DNA of 64,000 nucleotides from Paguma larvata. Its lineage: Eukaryota > Chordata > Mammalia > Carnivora > Viverridae. The stretch lies in contig CM057825.1 of assembly GCA_030068075.1 (NCBI GenBank), positions 125,200,739 to 125,264,738 on the forward strand. The letters are read 5' to 3'. A program made the translations under genes and the position numbers. Below are positions 42,700 to 53,103 of this stretch, piece after piece. The notes beneath the pieces were generated by a model. It saw only the letters and a list, made by a program, of their open reading frames with translations, was not told where the DNA came from and did not search any database. Numbering within the stretch: the stretch's first letter is position 1; each line of letters starts with the position of its first letter.

Positions 42700-42815
42700 A
42701 CGGAAGTTAGCAGTCTCCTCCTTTCTTTAGTGAGGAATCTGAGACCCAGAGAGTCAGGGTGACGTCGTCCCTGAAGCCACGTGGCTGGGACTGAAACTAG
42801 GAACTCCGTGGCCAC
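42700..42815 (-). mobile_element. MIR SINE
   Basis: 'ttagtgaggaatctgagacc', 'cagagagtcagggtgacgtc' and 'gctgggactgaaactaggaa' are reverse MIR. Confidence 0.75.
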
Positions 42816-43024
42816 CACGAAACGTTACCGGGATGGGAGACAAAAAGAGCCTTCATGTACTGAAAGCATCTTGAAGGCAAAAGGTACTAACATGTGTACT
42901 AGGTAATCAGAGCGACCCTCAGAAGACACCGCAACCTGGAAAATTCTGAACAAGTACCGTGTGCTTCAGGCAGGGGCAGTGTCCTAGGGTAGACATCTGG
43001 GTATCTCCCTGATGGCTGACAGAA

Positions 43025-43510
43025 TACCCTGTCGCCTTCTGGAGAAAGTCCATCCTCCTTACTGCGGCCTCCAAGACTTTTCTCGGCCTAACTACTGCTC
43101 CCGCTTTAATCCGTTTCTTTCCCTCACCCCCATGGATGCTTCTGCTGATGCTGACACATGCCAGAGAAGCCCCTGCCTCAGAACCCGTGCACAAGCCCCT
43201 GCCTCTGCTGGGGACGCAGATATCCACAGGCTCTCTCCTGCATTGGCCTCAGGTCACTGCTCGAGGAATATCCTCACCGAGGGCTTCCTAAATTCTCCTA
43301 CTTAATGCTGTCAACACTCTCCGTCCTGCTCCTAGGACTGATCGCCACCTGACACGGGATCTCTGTCTCCGTTTGCTATCGGATCCAGTCCTCACCACCA
43401 CATGTAAGCTCCACACGGGCACCGGGTACTACCTTCGGTTCATGGCTGTATGACCGGCGCCTACGACTGTGCCTGGGAATAGTAAATGCTCGAAAGACAC
43501 TTACCGCATA
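43025..43510 (+). mobile_element. L2 LINE 3' portion
   Basis: 'cttactgcggcctccaagac', 'ttctttccctcacccccatg', 'aacccgtgcacaagcccctg', 'aagctccacacgggcaccgg' and 'agtaaatgctcgaaagacac' follow the L2 ORF2-to-3' UTR path over nearly 500 bp. Confidence 0.75.
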
Positions 43511-43639
43511 AGTGGAGCCCTGCCATTCTGCAGGTGAGGGCTCCTCTGCCCTGCCCTCCCCCACTTTGGCCTTCCTGACTCCTCCTTTCCCTTCGTGAGG
43601 TAGCAACAAGCATTATCTCCTTTTAGAAACCTGTCTCCG

Positions 43640-43955
43640 CCTCCTCAAATACGGGCCTTGCCATGTGGGTCCATACAGTCCTGCACAGCAGCCACCAAAC
43701 TGTACCACCATTATCTGTTTACCTGGTGTCCCCCAGAAGTACAGGAGCGATGAAATAAAGGGGGGCTTCCTTTGACCAGCTGCTCTGAGACCAAGCCGCC
43801 TGCCCACCCTCCAGGCCCAAAGCGCCATACCATCTTCCCCTCCAGGCTGAGTCACTCGAGGGCAGAGCCAGCAAGGATTTCACCCTGGTATTCCCAGAAT
43901 ATATATGTGTGCGGTTCCTAGCACAGGGCAAGTGCACAAAACTGTTGCTCAAAGA
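43640..43955 (+). mobile_element. L2 LINE 3' portion, second copy
   Basis: 'caggctgagtcactcgaggg', 'cagagccagcaaggatttca' and 'ggttcctagcacagggcaag' repeat the L2 tail pattern in the same orientation. The upstream part (43640-43830) is less certain. Confidence 0.5.
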
Positions 43956-44002
43956 GTAATAGCCAACATTCACTGACCGCTCATTCCTAGCCACAAATCG
44001 GT
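43955..44002 (-). mobile_element. MIR SINE, first fragment
   Basis: 'taatagccaacattcactga' and 'ccgctcattcctagcc' match the MIR 3' end in reverse. The rest continues at 44225 beyond a MER20 insertion. Confidence 0.65.
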
Positions 44003-44224
44003 TTATTAGGGGTTCTCGACCTTGGCACTCATGATATTTGGGGCAGGATAATTCTTTGTTGTGGGTAGGGGCTGACTATCCTGTACACTGTAGACTATTT
44101 AGCAATGTCCCTGGCCTCTACCCATATGCCAATATCATGCACCCCAGCTGTGACAACCAGAATGTCTACAGACATCACTAAATGTCCACTGGGAGCCAGC
44201 CTTGCCCCCTTTTGAGAATCACTG
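44003..44224 (-). mobile_element. MER20 inserted in a MIR
   Basis: 'aggggttctcgaccttggca', 'gataattctttgttgtgggt', 'tggcctctacccatatgcca', 'gctgtgacaaccagaatgtc' and 'ttttgagaatcactggtct' give a nearly complete MER20 of about 222 bp. Confidence 0.88.
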
Positions 44225-44420
44225 GTCTAAGTGTTTATTTTAAAGTAATTAATTCAGTCCTCACAACAACTCCATGAGAAGGTACTGTTATTAAACTATA
44301 TTACAGAAGAGCAAACTAAGGCTCAGAGAGGTTCGGCGACTCACTGAGACTCACACAGCTGGGAATTAGCGGAATCAGGATATGAACTGGGAAGTCTGGC
44401 TCCCAAGCCTAGACAATTAA
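44225..44420 (-). mobile_element. MIR SINE, second fragment
   Basis: 'aattcagtcctcacaacaac', 'gaagagcaaactaaggctca', 'ctcacacagctgggaattag' and 'gaactgggaagtctggctcc' continue the MIR after the MER20. Confidence 0.85.
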
Positions 44421-44484
44421 CCACCTATGAGTTAAGGTCGGAGGAGAGGGGGTTGGGGAATGAGGATGGGAAGAGGGGACTAAT

Positions 44485-44690
44485 ATGTACTGTTTATTAT
44501 AACCAGGCACTATTCTAAGCTCGTACATAAATTCTTCATTTAACCCTCTCTAGCCTTTGACACCCTCATAGTTGTTTTTAGCATTTTACAGGAAAGGAAA
44601 TTGAGGCCCAGAAAGCACCCAGGTGGTTGGAGGCATAGTAGCCAGTATTCAAACCCAGGAGGGCTGACTCTACAGCTCATGGTGGTGATG
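44485..44690 (-). mobile_element. MIR SINE
   Basis: 'aaccaggcactattctaagc', 'caggaaaggaaattgaggcc' and 'agccagtattcaaacccagg' are reverse MIR in order. Confidence 0.85.
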
Positions 44691-45073
44691 GGGGGACGGG
44701 GAGGGGCAGAATTCCTACTCTGCTCCAAGTTTGTGCAAAGTCACATTGCCCTTCACCAGATTCCCCTGCCAGGCAGGCCTTGGCACCGTCCCCATGTTCC
44801 CTCTAAAAGAGTTTCGCTGCTCCTCACACTCAGTGTGCCCCACTCTCCAGGGCACTAAGCCCTGAGGGTCTCGGAAAGTGCTTTCATGTTCCAAAGCAGT
44901 CTGATACACAAAGCCAAATGTGTGGGGAGAGTGCCAGAGGCTTCCCCAAGGCTGGGACTTCTAAAATGGGGGCAGCCTTTGTCTGCATCCAAACCAGGCT
45001 TAACGGAAGAGCACGAGGGGAGACTGCTGGGGAGATCTCGAAGGTGTTTTCAGAATATTATGAGAGTCTCCTC

Positions 45074-45116
<43 letters not shown>

Positions 45117-45650
45117 CACTACAAGGCACCTTGTCCAATTTTCTTCCTTTTAGTAGTTACCAAAGCAGAGATAGTATGTTTCAGAGGCGGCTTCTGCTAT
45201 GATTGCCCTGGTGTTTAAAATAATGATCAGATCATTTTCCCCACAGCCATTTCATCCAATGAGCCCAAATAGGATTATTGAGAAATTGCAAGGTCTTGCA
45301 GGAAATATCTCTTCTGACCTTGGGTATTGTTAGTCAGGCTGACTCAGAGAAAATAAGATCCCCTTTCATTGTTAGAGATGACAGTTCTTCAGCCTCTCCT
45401 CCAAGTAGGGTGACCCCAAGGTGGCAGGGAAGAACCACTCTGAGCGGATGATAATTGATCACCTGTGCCCCCAGACACAACTGCCCTCTATGCCCGTGGG
45501 GAAGGGAGGCGCTGTGTGCAGGTGTATGTGTGACTGTTTCTGTGATTCTCCACAGTGAAGCAATGTTAGCTTTTCTTAGGCAATACTCTCAGCTTCACCA
45601 CAATGCAGTAGAAAAAATTATAGTAGGCAGAACACAATCGACTGTCCTTT
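44691..45650. other. Unique sequence with a (GA)n run
   Basis: No gene or named repeat apart from the GA run. The part 45230-45420 is well-mixed unique sequence with an AP-1-like 'ctgactca' near 45342. Confidence 0.4.
45078..45113. repeat. (GA)n microsatellite
   Basis: About 17 GA units. No CAN-SINE body adjoins, so it is an independent microsatellite. Confidence 0.96.
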
Positions 45651-45654
45651 AAAT

Positions 45655-45860
45655 TTTTTTTTCTTAAAAGCCCAGTTTGATAAGTAGATGAGAATAGGGA
45701 AGACCACATGAAAAAATAATGAGAGAAGATTTGCACTGCTACATATTGAAGTGTATGCTAAAGCTGTAATAATTATAATGATAAACATGTGCATGCACGA
45801 ATTGTCAAGAAGATCAATGAACCAAAATATAGAGCTCCAAAACAAAAACACACAGTTTCT
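45655..45860 (+). mobile_element. L1M ORF2 fragment
   Basis: 'tatgctaaagctgtaataat', 'gatcaatgaaccaaaatata' and 'gagctccaaaacaaaaacac' follow L1 ORF2 downstream of reverse transcriptase ('...gtaatcaagacagtgtggta...'). Confidence 0.6.
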
Positions 45861-46360
45861 CGTGTTTTCTCTCTCTCTCTCCCCTTCTGCACTCCCCTAC
45901 ACATGTGCACATAATAAACCTAGCATTGCAAAAGAGCATACAGTGATAAGCTGAACTAAAAGTACTCCAGGTATATCAACAGAGAGGGACTTAATACAGG
46001 GAATTGATTACATGTATATAGCAAACCCAGAAGAACAAAGAGGAATATCTTGCATTGCTCAGAGATGAATCTTACCTCTTCTAGGGCTGGAGAATTAAAA
46101 CATAGAAGATAGTACAATCAAGAGCCTACGAGACTGCATTTCAGCTGTTACTGTTGCCGCAAACAGAAAAATAGCTTTTACATTTTTCCCACCTGTTAAT
46201 CCATATGACTGCCTCCCACCAGCTGACAGAGAACTCTGGGAAATGTAATTTTCAGGCTCCCGGCTGTGGCAGTGTAGAATTGACCATATATAAGGGCAGG
46301 CGTGGGCTGAGAGTCAACAGACAATACCTGGCATAGAGGGGTTATTTGATAATGTTTTAA
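45861..46360. other. Unassigned sequence
   Basis: Includes 'actctgggaaatgtaatttt' and an isolated TATA-like 'ccatatataagggc' near 46284. No gene or named repeat is secure. Confidence 0.35.
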
Positions 46361-46372
46361 AAAGCAACTGGT

Positions 46373-46579
46373 GGGGCACCTGATGACTCAATCAGTTAAG
46401 TATCCGACTTCAGCTCAGGTCATGATCTCACGGTTCATGAGTTCGAGCCCTGCATTGGGTTCTGTGTTGACAGCTCAGAGTCTGGAGCCTGCCTCAGATT
46501 CTGTGTCTCCTGCTCTCTCTGCCCCTCACCTACTCATTCTCTCTCTCTCTCAAAAGTAAGTAACCATTAAAAAATGTTT
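46373..46579 (+). mobile_element. Felid CAN-SINE
   Basis: 'ggggcacctgatgactcaat', 'ctcaggtcatgatctcacgg', 'cagctcagagtctggagcct', a CT block and an A-rich tail. A 12-bp duplication 'aaagcaactggt' / 'aaagcaattggt' is at 46361-46372 and 46580-46591; the first copy overlaps the base assignment of the SINE start. Confidence 0.96.
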
Positions 46580-46849
46580 AAAGCAATTGGTTAGCAACTT
46601 AACAAAACAAACATGTTCATTTCTTGCTATAAAGCAAAATAAACACCAAAATAGTATAAAGGGTTAAATACATACGTAAATACTCAAAAGACAGAAAAGG
46701 AAAAGAACAACAAAACAGAAGAACATAATGAGAGAAAATCCATTTAAGGGTGACAGAGAACTTTCTAGGTATTGAAACAATGAAAGAGTCACAAAAGAAA
46801 AAATTTTCATATACTAGAAATCAAATAATCTGGATATTGTACTTACAAC

Positions 46850-47265
46850 ATATATAAATAATGAAGTTAAAACTTAACACATTATTAAACATATTAACAT
46901 GGATGAATATCAATTTGGAGTGAAATAAGCCACAGAAGGATATTTAGATTATTATTCTATTTATAAACTTTCTTTGATAAAGTTTTCCAAAGCTTTGTTT
47001 TTAGAGATTCATGAATGTGTGGTAAAACTATAAGTAAAATCAAAGAAATAATTACCACTGGTGTCAGAATTATAGTCACCTCAGAAAGAAGGAAAGAAAC
47101 ACACATAGGAGGAATACCCAGGAGACTTCTGAGGTACGGAAATGTTCTATTTCATGAGCTGGGTGGTGGAGAAACTAGTGTTTTATTGGATTATGATGAT
47201 GATTTAAACCATATATATATACATGATTCTGATTTATGTCACAATAAAAATGAAAAATTAAAAAA
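46850..47265 (+). mobile_element. L1M 3' end relic
   Basis: 'aaatgttctatttcatgagc', 'tgggtggtggagaaactagt' and 'tttatgtcacaataaaaatg' match the end of an old L1M. The SINE at 47267 begins right after its A-rich tail. Confidence 0.65.
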
Positions 47266-47266
47266 C

Positions 47267-47397
47267 AGGGATTCCTGGGTGGCTCAGTCAGTTAAGCATC
47301 TGACTTTGGCTCAGGTCACGATCTCACGGTTGGTGGGTTCGAGCCCCACGTCAGGCTCTGTGCTGACTTACTAGCCTGGAGCCTGCTTTGGATTCTG

Positions 47398-47433
<36 letters not shown>

Positions 47434-47505
47434 CCTCCCCTGCTCATGCTGTCTTTCTCTGTCTCTCAAAGATAAATATGTTGAAAAAAAGAAAAAAACA
47501 AAAAC
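47267..47505 (+). mobile_element. Felid CAN-SINE with expanded (CT)n
   Basis: 'gggattcctgggtggctcag', 'ctcaggtcacgatctcacgg', 'gcctggagcctgctttggat', a CT run of about 17 units at 47399-47431, and an A-rich tail. Confidence 0.95.
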
Positions 47506-47566
47506 ACAAAAATTGGTTAAAAATTAAAAAAAAATAATGTCATCAGTATTCAACAATCCTTTTATC

Positions 47567-47631
47567 TTCTTTTTGTTTTGAGAGAGAGAAAAAGGGTATG
47601 CAAGGAGGGGAAAGGGGCAGGCAGAGAGAGC

Positions 47632-47679
<48 letters not shown>

Positions 47680-47780
47680 CTTAAGCAGGCTCCATGCTCA
47701 GGGTGGAGCCTGACATGGGACTCTATCTCACGACTGTGAGATCATAACCTGAGCCATCAGCACAAGCTGCCCATGTGCCC
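47567..47780 (-). mobile_element. CAN-SINE with expanded (GA)n
   Basis: The reverse body 'taagcaggctccatgctcag', 'atcataacctgagccatcag' and a long GA run at 47630-47678. The head is diverged ('gcccatgtgcccc'). Possible duplications 'caacaatccttt' / 'caacaacatttt'. It lies tail to tail with the preceding SINE. Confidence 0.93.
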
Positions 47781-48059
47781 CAACAACATTTTAAATCAAA
47801 GAACTGTAAATTTAAAATAATGGGGTAGGATTTTTTAAAATCAATTAACAAGGATTTTGATTAATAATCAAATTAACAAGGATTCCAAATCCCATAATTC
47901 TCATTGTTAACACAAGTGAAGTGAAAGCTGTCATCCTCTTGGTTAAACCATTAACCATTAACTTGGTTAAACATTTCCAGAAAACAATTCATCAGGGTAT
48001 ATCAGGAGCCTTTAATTTATTTTATTTTTGTCTTATATCATGAGCCTTTAAAAACGCCT

Positions 48060-48400
48060 GTGCCTCAGGCAGATGATTAGAAACGCGGATATGTTTTGTA
48101 TACGAAATTGTGTTCACCTTAGTACTTTTCTAATAATGGAAAATTTAGAAACAGTATGGGAGTAAGTAAATTCATGACACAACGAAACATCGCAGAGCTC
48201 AATTTCAGGATGATTACAGAGAGAGACTGCCATTATCAAAGGGAAATGCTCATGTTATATTACTTAGTCAGGGAGGCAAACTACAAAACTTGATACCCAA
48301 GATGACTTCATCTATCTTTTAAAAAGCAAGCATATTAGAAGCAAATACAACGAAATGTCAACAGCAGTTGGGGTTGGATGCCAACATTATGTTCATTTCT
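48060..48400 (+). mobile_element. L1M/HAL1 relic
   Basis: 'gggagtaagtaaattcatga', 'caaagggaaatgctcatgtt', 'atattacttagtcagggagg' and 'caagatgacttcatctatct' follow the HAL1 or L1M ORF2 3' end. Confidence 0.65.
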
Positions 48401-48599
48401 GTGTTTTCCGACGATAGGGTGGGAAGGGTGGGGAGAACTTAATACAAGATGCAAGTCCAGTTTACTCGTGTTTTCCGTCCTGTTCAGTCGTATTACAGTG
48501 CACTTCAGCTCTTAGGTGGGCCTGACTCCACGAACATTCTCTTGTGGCAAGGAGATGGAAGGTCAGGCCATTCCCAAATGCCATACTTCACGTCTGTCT

Positions 48600-48810
48600 T
48601 GACTTACACAGTGTTAGAGAAAAGGGAACTAACGGTTATTGATTGTTGTCTTGGGCACCATGTGATTCCTACACATTATCCCTTTGAGAGAAAATATTGC
48701 CTCACTTTAATACTGAAGAAACTGAGACCCAATAGGCTGAAGGCACTGGCTTGAGGGCACACAGCTAGTAAGCAGCAAGGAGTTAAATCTGGTTCCTCAG
48801 CTGTTTCAAT
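48600..48810 (-). mobile_element. MIR SINE
   Basis: 'tcctacacattatccctttg', 'actgaagaaactgagaccca', 'acacagctagtaagcagcaa' are reverse MIR. Confidence 0.85.
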
Positions 48811-48869
48811 AAGTTCCTTTCCTTCCCATATTATGGGGCCACCCATTCAAATCTCCTATCAGAGCCTTA

Positions 48870-49105
48870 GTAACTTGGCTCAGGAGTCAGTCTCGCTGGA
48901 CTAAGGTACTGCCTCTACTTACTAACTATGGGACTTCAGGTAACTCCTCTGTGCCTCAGTTTTCTCATCAGTAAAATGGGAATAATAACAGCATCTTCCT
49001 CGTGAGGTTGGTTGTGAGGAATAAACACTATGATACATGCAGAGTGCATAGGACAGTTCCTGGCACTCAGTAAAAGTTAGCCGACATAGTTATCTCTAAT
49101 GGGAT
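48870..49105 (+). mobile_element. MIR SINE, near full length
   Basis: 'ctctgtgcctcagttttctc', 'atcagtaaaatgggaataat', 'aacagcatcttcctcgtgag' and 'ggacagttcctggcactcag' are very close to the MIR consensus, making this one of the cleanest copies here. It is head to head with the MIR at 48600. Confidence 0.93.
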
Positions 49106-49385
49106 CTGAAGCAAATAATGGGGCTAATTTGAGTCAGTTATACTCTCACTCTCTCAACGCCTCCAGTGGAATGCCAGCAGGCATGATCGGGTCCAAGATA
49201 TGATTTCACAGATAGGGACACCCAGGGCCAGAAAGGTGAAGTGCGGAAACCAGACCCAACAGTGGTGAATGATTGAGGGTGCTATTAGCCTGACACTTTT
49301 TCCACCACGGTATGCAGCTTTTCTCTGGCTCCCAATCCCTGGGAGCAACAGCAGGGTGGCCAACGTGCGACCTTGGAAAAACAGT
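49106..49385. other. Unassigned sequence
   Basis: No gene or named repeat. A 169-codon minus-strand frame (49154-49663) overlaps both this part and the following MIR, and resembles no protein. Confidence 0.4.
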
Positions 49386-49389
49386 CGTC

Positions 49390-49560
49390 TCTTCAGGCAT
49401 GCACTATTCTTTATGTACACATTATCGTTTGATCCCTCAGCAACCCTGGGAGGTGGGCGAGGCAGTACTGTGAGTGAGGAAACGACCTCCGAGAGTGTTG
49501 ATGGGTGCTCCTTGGTTCCACAGCAGAGCTGAGACAAGGTCTCCAGGGCTCTCCGTAGAG
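49390..49560 (-). mobile_element. MIR SINE
   Basis: 'ttatgtacacattatcgttt', 'gatccctcagcaaccctggg' and 'gtgagtgaggaaacgacctc' follow MIR in reverse. Confidence 0.75.
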
Positions 49561-49920
49561 CACCACTGGTGCCTGAGATAACCAACCTCTGATGTGTGTC
49601 TCGTATCAGGAAAGAAATCAGGGTGGTGGGTGTTCTCACCCGGATTTCTCTCTTCACCCTCATAATGAAATGCCAGCTATTACTCAGCAGCCTCTCATGG
49701 CTGGAGAAGCAGTTTCATCCGGTGGGTGTGGGTCGGACTCACTGAGTCTGTCTTCCAGAGCCTTAGGTGGCCAGGGTTGGGGATGGTGACAGAGGTTCAG
49801 GCAGTGGGACAAAAGTGATGTTACCTTTTCCACCCAATCGACCCCCTCCTTCCTGCAACCTTAGGGTTAAAATATTTGCCTTAACTATGTGTGACGCTAA
49901 CCTGTGACACAACGAGAACT
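49561..49920. other. Unassigned sequence
   Basis: No gene or named repeat recognised. Confidence 0.4.
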
Positions 49921-49924
49921 CTCC

Positions 49925-50545
49925 AGAGCTGCTTGTCGGGGTGTAGACTGGTACAGCCTCTTCAGAAAAAATCCGGGCAGTATTTCCTGAGGCTAAACAT
50001 TTACTTACCCTATAATCCAACAATTCTACTCCTAAGTATATGCCCAAGAGAAAGGACTATTCATGTCCATTAAAAGACATACATAAAAATATTTATGACA
50101 GCTTTATTAATAACAGTCAAAACTGAAAACCAACCTAAATGTTCATCAGTAGGAAAATGGATGAATAAATCATGGCAATATTCACTTCATGGAATTTTTT
50201 ATGGCAATAAAAAAGAATGAAATACTGCTACATGCAACAGTATGGATAAATCTCACAACGTAATGATATAAACAGGACAGACGCCGAAGAAAACATGTTC
50301 TAATGACTCTACCTCTATGAAGTTTCAGAAAGGCAAAACTAAGCTGGCTAGAAGTTGTACAGCGTTTATCACTGTGGGGGCTTCTACTGACCAACAGGCA
50401 TAGAAGTCAATTCTGGAACAACAGAAATATTCTGTATCTTGACCCTGAATGGTAGTGGGTACACAAGTATGAGTATATGTAAGAATTATTCAGGCTGTAC
50501 ACATATAAAATGTGTCTTTTGTCTATGTGTGTTAATATCAAAATA
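49925..50545 (+). mobile_element. L1M 3' end
   Basis: 'ataatccaacaattctactc', 'atgacagctttattaataac', 'aaaccaacctaaatgttcat', 'aaaaaagaatgaaatactgc', 'gaccctgaatggtagtgggt' and 'atatcaaaataaaacatgta' cover the ORF2 end and 3' UTR of an old L1 in order, with an A-rich end. Confidence 0.88.
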
Positions 50546-50779
50546 AAACATGTAGAAAAAAATCCTGTCAGCTGGGCCACTATAGATTCATTCCCTAGAA
50601 ACTCACAATAATCCTTAAGCAAAAGCCTGGAAGATAAGGTAATCTTTTAAGTCAACCTGTGGACACAGCATACCTATTAGAGTCTTTTCCCGAAGACCTG
50701 GATCCCTGCAGTAGAGAAGAGCCTCTTCTCTCAGCAGCCACCAGCACTCCGCTCCCTGAGTGGCTGTCTGTATCCTCAG

Positions 50780-50910
50780 AATGCACGCCCCAAAGGGAAG
50801 GGACTATGATCCATCCATCTCCTCACCTCAGTACCTAGAGAGTGCCTGGCTTGGAGTAGACACTCAGAAAGTATGGACGGGCAGCTGAAGGAGTGGGTGA
50901 ATGAAAAAAT
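50780..50910 (+). mobile_element. L2 LINE 3' end
   Basis: 'ccaaagggaagggactatga', 'cctcagtacctagagagtgc', 'ctggcttggagtagacactc' match the L2 terminus, ending in a TGAA-like tail. Confidence 0.7.
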
Positions 50911-51004
50911 GAATGTAGCACACACAGATATGATCTATGACCGCAATTTGGAAAGCTGCTGCTGGGCAGTGAGCTGCAGAGGCATTCTCCAGACAGCATC
51001 ATGT

Positions 51005-51161
51005 AGGCCAGCGGTTCTCAGTGCAGGGAAATGTCGTTTCCCAAGAGACATTTGGCAATTTCTGCAAGTATTTTTGGTTATCACAAGGAGGGACTGGGGG
51101 GAGGCTATTGCACCTGTGATGATGCTAAATATCCTACAACACACAGGATAGCCCCTTTTCC

Positions 51162-51207
<46 letters not shown>

Positions 51208-51240
51208 GTCAACAGCACTGGTGTTGAGAAACTCTGGTTC
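51005..51240 (+). mobile_element. MER20 with internal (CA)n
   Basis: 'ccagcggttctcagtgcagg', 'caagagacatttggcaattt', 'atgctaaatatcctacaaca', 'cacaggatagcccctttt' and 'tggtgttgagaaactctggt' are MER20 in plus orientation. A CA run at 51163-51205 interrupts it. Confidence 0.88.
51163..51205. repeat. (CA)n microsatellite
   Basis: About 21 CA units inside the MER20 copy. Confidence 0.98.
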
Positions 51241-51254
51241 AGAGAAACAGGCAG

Positions 51255-51430
51255 CACACACAGAAAGAAAGCCTTGAGCTCAAATGTTAACTGGCTGCTC
51301 ATGAGGTGTGTGACTTCGAGTGAGCTACAAAACTTCTCAAGGCTTTCTCTCTTGTACAAATAGGGCTGATTCCTACCTTAAAGGCATGTGAGAGAATTAA
51401 ATGATCTAAGTTAGATGAAGAGTCTGGTTC
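51255..51430 (+). mobile_element. MIR SINE
   Basis: 'cctcatgaggtgtgtgactt'-like text ('tcatgaggtgtgtgacttcg'), 'tgagctacaaaacttctcaa', 'ttgtacaaatagggctgatt' and 'tgtgagagaattaaatgatc' follow MIR. Confidence 0.75.
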
Positions 51431-52190
51431 AAAACAGGACTCTGGTGAGATTTGGTTCCCTTCCCTTCCCCAGAGCCAGTAATGGGCAATTTTTAATAAG
51501 AGAAACAGTCATCAAGGATTGCTTCTTCTCCCTCTGCTTAAGGAACCACTGAAGACTGAGGCTGCCTGTGAAGAAAGCAGTTTATTTTCCAGATACATCA
51601 ATAGTCTGTGTTCCTAATGAAATGCATTATTAAAAGACAAAGTCAGCATACTCAGAACTCAGGCCCACGTCGCTTCCCGGCGTAATCCGCCATTCTCCCA
51701 GCATTGCAGGGGTCCTGTAAGCCTGCCTCTGAAACCCCAATTCCGATTTCCCTGCTCTCCCTCACTTTTCTCTAAACCAGCACAAACACACTGGGTTCCC
51801 GGGAGATAGAGAGCAGTGCTTCATACAATGCCAGCGCTATGTGCAAGTGGCAGAAACACCACAAAGAAAAAGCCCAGCCTTGTTCTTTGCAAGTGGGAAG
51901 TGGAATTTCCCGCAGGGCTCAATCTAAGGCTTGCTTCCTTCCTACCTTTATGTATTTATAAGAGTGACTGGCCCCTAAGCAATCCTATGCGGAAATCTTG
52001 CGAACTGATTATTATGGAGTTTGCTCTCCTTGGTGCTGAAAAAGTCTCACTGTGCTGAGGGTTTCTGGGTCATTTTTGCATTTCTATTATTCATCCTGAC
52101 CAGGATATCTCAGACAAAACACTAATACACATTGTCACATTATTGTAGCAGCTGCTTAATATGGAATATTTGAAAAACACATAGAACAAA
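51431..52190. other. Unique sequence
   Basis: No gene or named repeat. Mixed composition with a few CpGs near 51665-51690. Confidence 0.4.
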
Positions 52191-52194
52191 ATAA

Positions 52195-52345
52195 TAACAA
52201 AAATGCCTAACATTTACTGAGAGTATGCCACTTTCCAGACCGTGTTATTTCCTCATCCCACGAGGTATGCACCATATACGCCCCACTTTTCAGATGAGGA
52301 GAAGTGAGGCAGTAACAGTCCATTAGCTCGACCCTCCAGTGGCAA
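52195..52345 (-). mobile_element. MIR SINE
   Basis: 'cctaacatttactgagagta', 'tttcctcatcccacgaggta' and 'cttttcagatgaggagaagt' are reverse MIR. Confidence 0.8.
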
Positions 52346-52399
52346 TCACACTGACAATGGAAAAGAGCTGGGCTCCTTCACGGCCAACCCTTCCACTTG

Positions 52400-52621
52400 G
52401 CTCTGGATCCGTTCTCCTCTCATCTTCTCAAAGACGTGCCTGGTCCGGGGTCCTTGAATTATCATCCCTTTTACTTTGCCATCAGTTCTACTATCCCATT
52501 CCCACTCATACAAACATGTCCCAGGATTTTCATCTGACAGAAAAGAAACAAAAGTCCTTGACCATCACATTTCTCTAGACTTTCTTCATCCTTTTGCTTC
52601 TTTTCAAAACAAACAGAAACT
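52400..52621 (+). mobile_element. Long L2 LINE, fragment 1 (ORF2)
   Basis: 'ttccactcatacaaacatgt'-type text ('cccactcatacaaacatgtc'), 'aaaagtccttgaccatcaca' and 'aacagaaactcctcaaaaga' match L2 upstream of and at the start of its reverse-transcriptase domain. It continues at 53104 after two SINEs. Confidence 0.6.
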
Positions 52622-52639
52622 CCTCAAAAGAGTGATTTT

Positions 52640-52855
52640 TTAAAAATTTTTTTAATGTTTATTTATTTTTGAGACAGAGAGAGACAGAGCATGAGTGGGG
52701 GAAGGGGCAGACAGAGAGGGAGACACAGAATCGGGAGCAGACTCCAGGCTCTGAGCTGTCAGCACAGAGCCCGACGCGGGGCTCAAACTCACGGACCGCG
52801 AGATCATGACCTGAACTGAAGTAGGACGCTCAATCGACTGAGCCACCCAGGGGCC
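52640..52855 (-). mobile_element. Felid CAN-SINE
   Basis: 'actgagccacccagg' head in reverse, 'gatcatgacctgaactgaag', 'ctgagctgtcagcacagagc' and a 'ttaatgtttatttatttttg' tail. 18-bp duplications at 52622-52639 and 52856-52873 ('cctcaaaagagtgatttt' and one-difference copy). Confidence 0.98.
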
Positions 52856-52895
52856 CCTCAAAAGAGTTATTTTTAGTCACCATTTCCACTTCTTC

Positions 52896-53103
52896 TTTTT
52901 TGAGTTTATTTATTTTGAGACAGAGAGAGCGCAAACTTGATCAGGGGAGGGGCAGAGGAGACGTGAGGGAGAGAGAATCTCAAGCAGGCTCCGCACCATC
53001 AGTGCAGAGCCTGATACGGGGCTCGAACTCACAATCCGTGAGATCGTGACCTGAGCCAAAATCAAGAGTCAGACACTTAACCAACTGGGCCACCCAGGCG
53101 CCC
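52896..53103 (-). mobile_element. Felid CAN-SINE, short-body subtype
   Basis: 'ctgggccacccaggcgcccc' head in reverse, 'gagatcgtgacctgagccaa', 'ccatcagtgcagagcctgat'. Perfect 18-bp duplications 'caccatttccacttcttc' lie at 52878-52895 and 53104-53121. It inserted only 40 bp from the previous SINE, in the same orientation. Confidence 0.98.

Noticed and set aside
46284..46300. TATA-like 'ccatatataagggc' as a promoter
   Set aside because: Isolated motif in AT-rich DNA without CpG, initiator or exon evidence.
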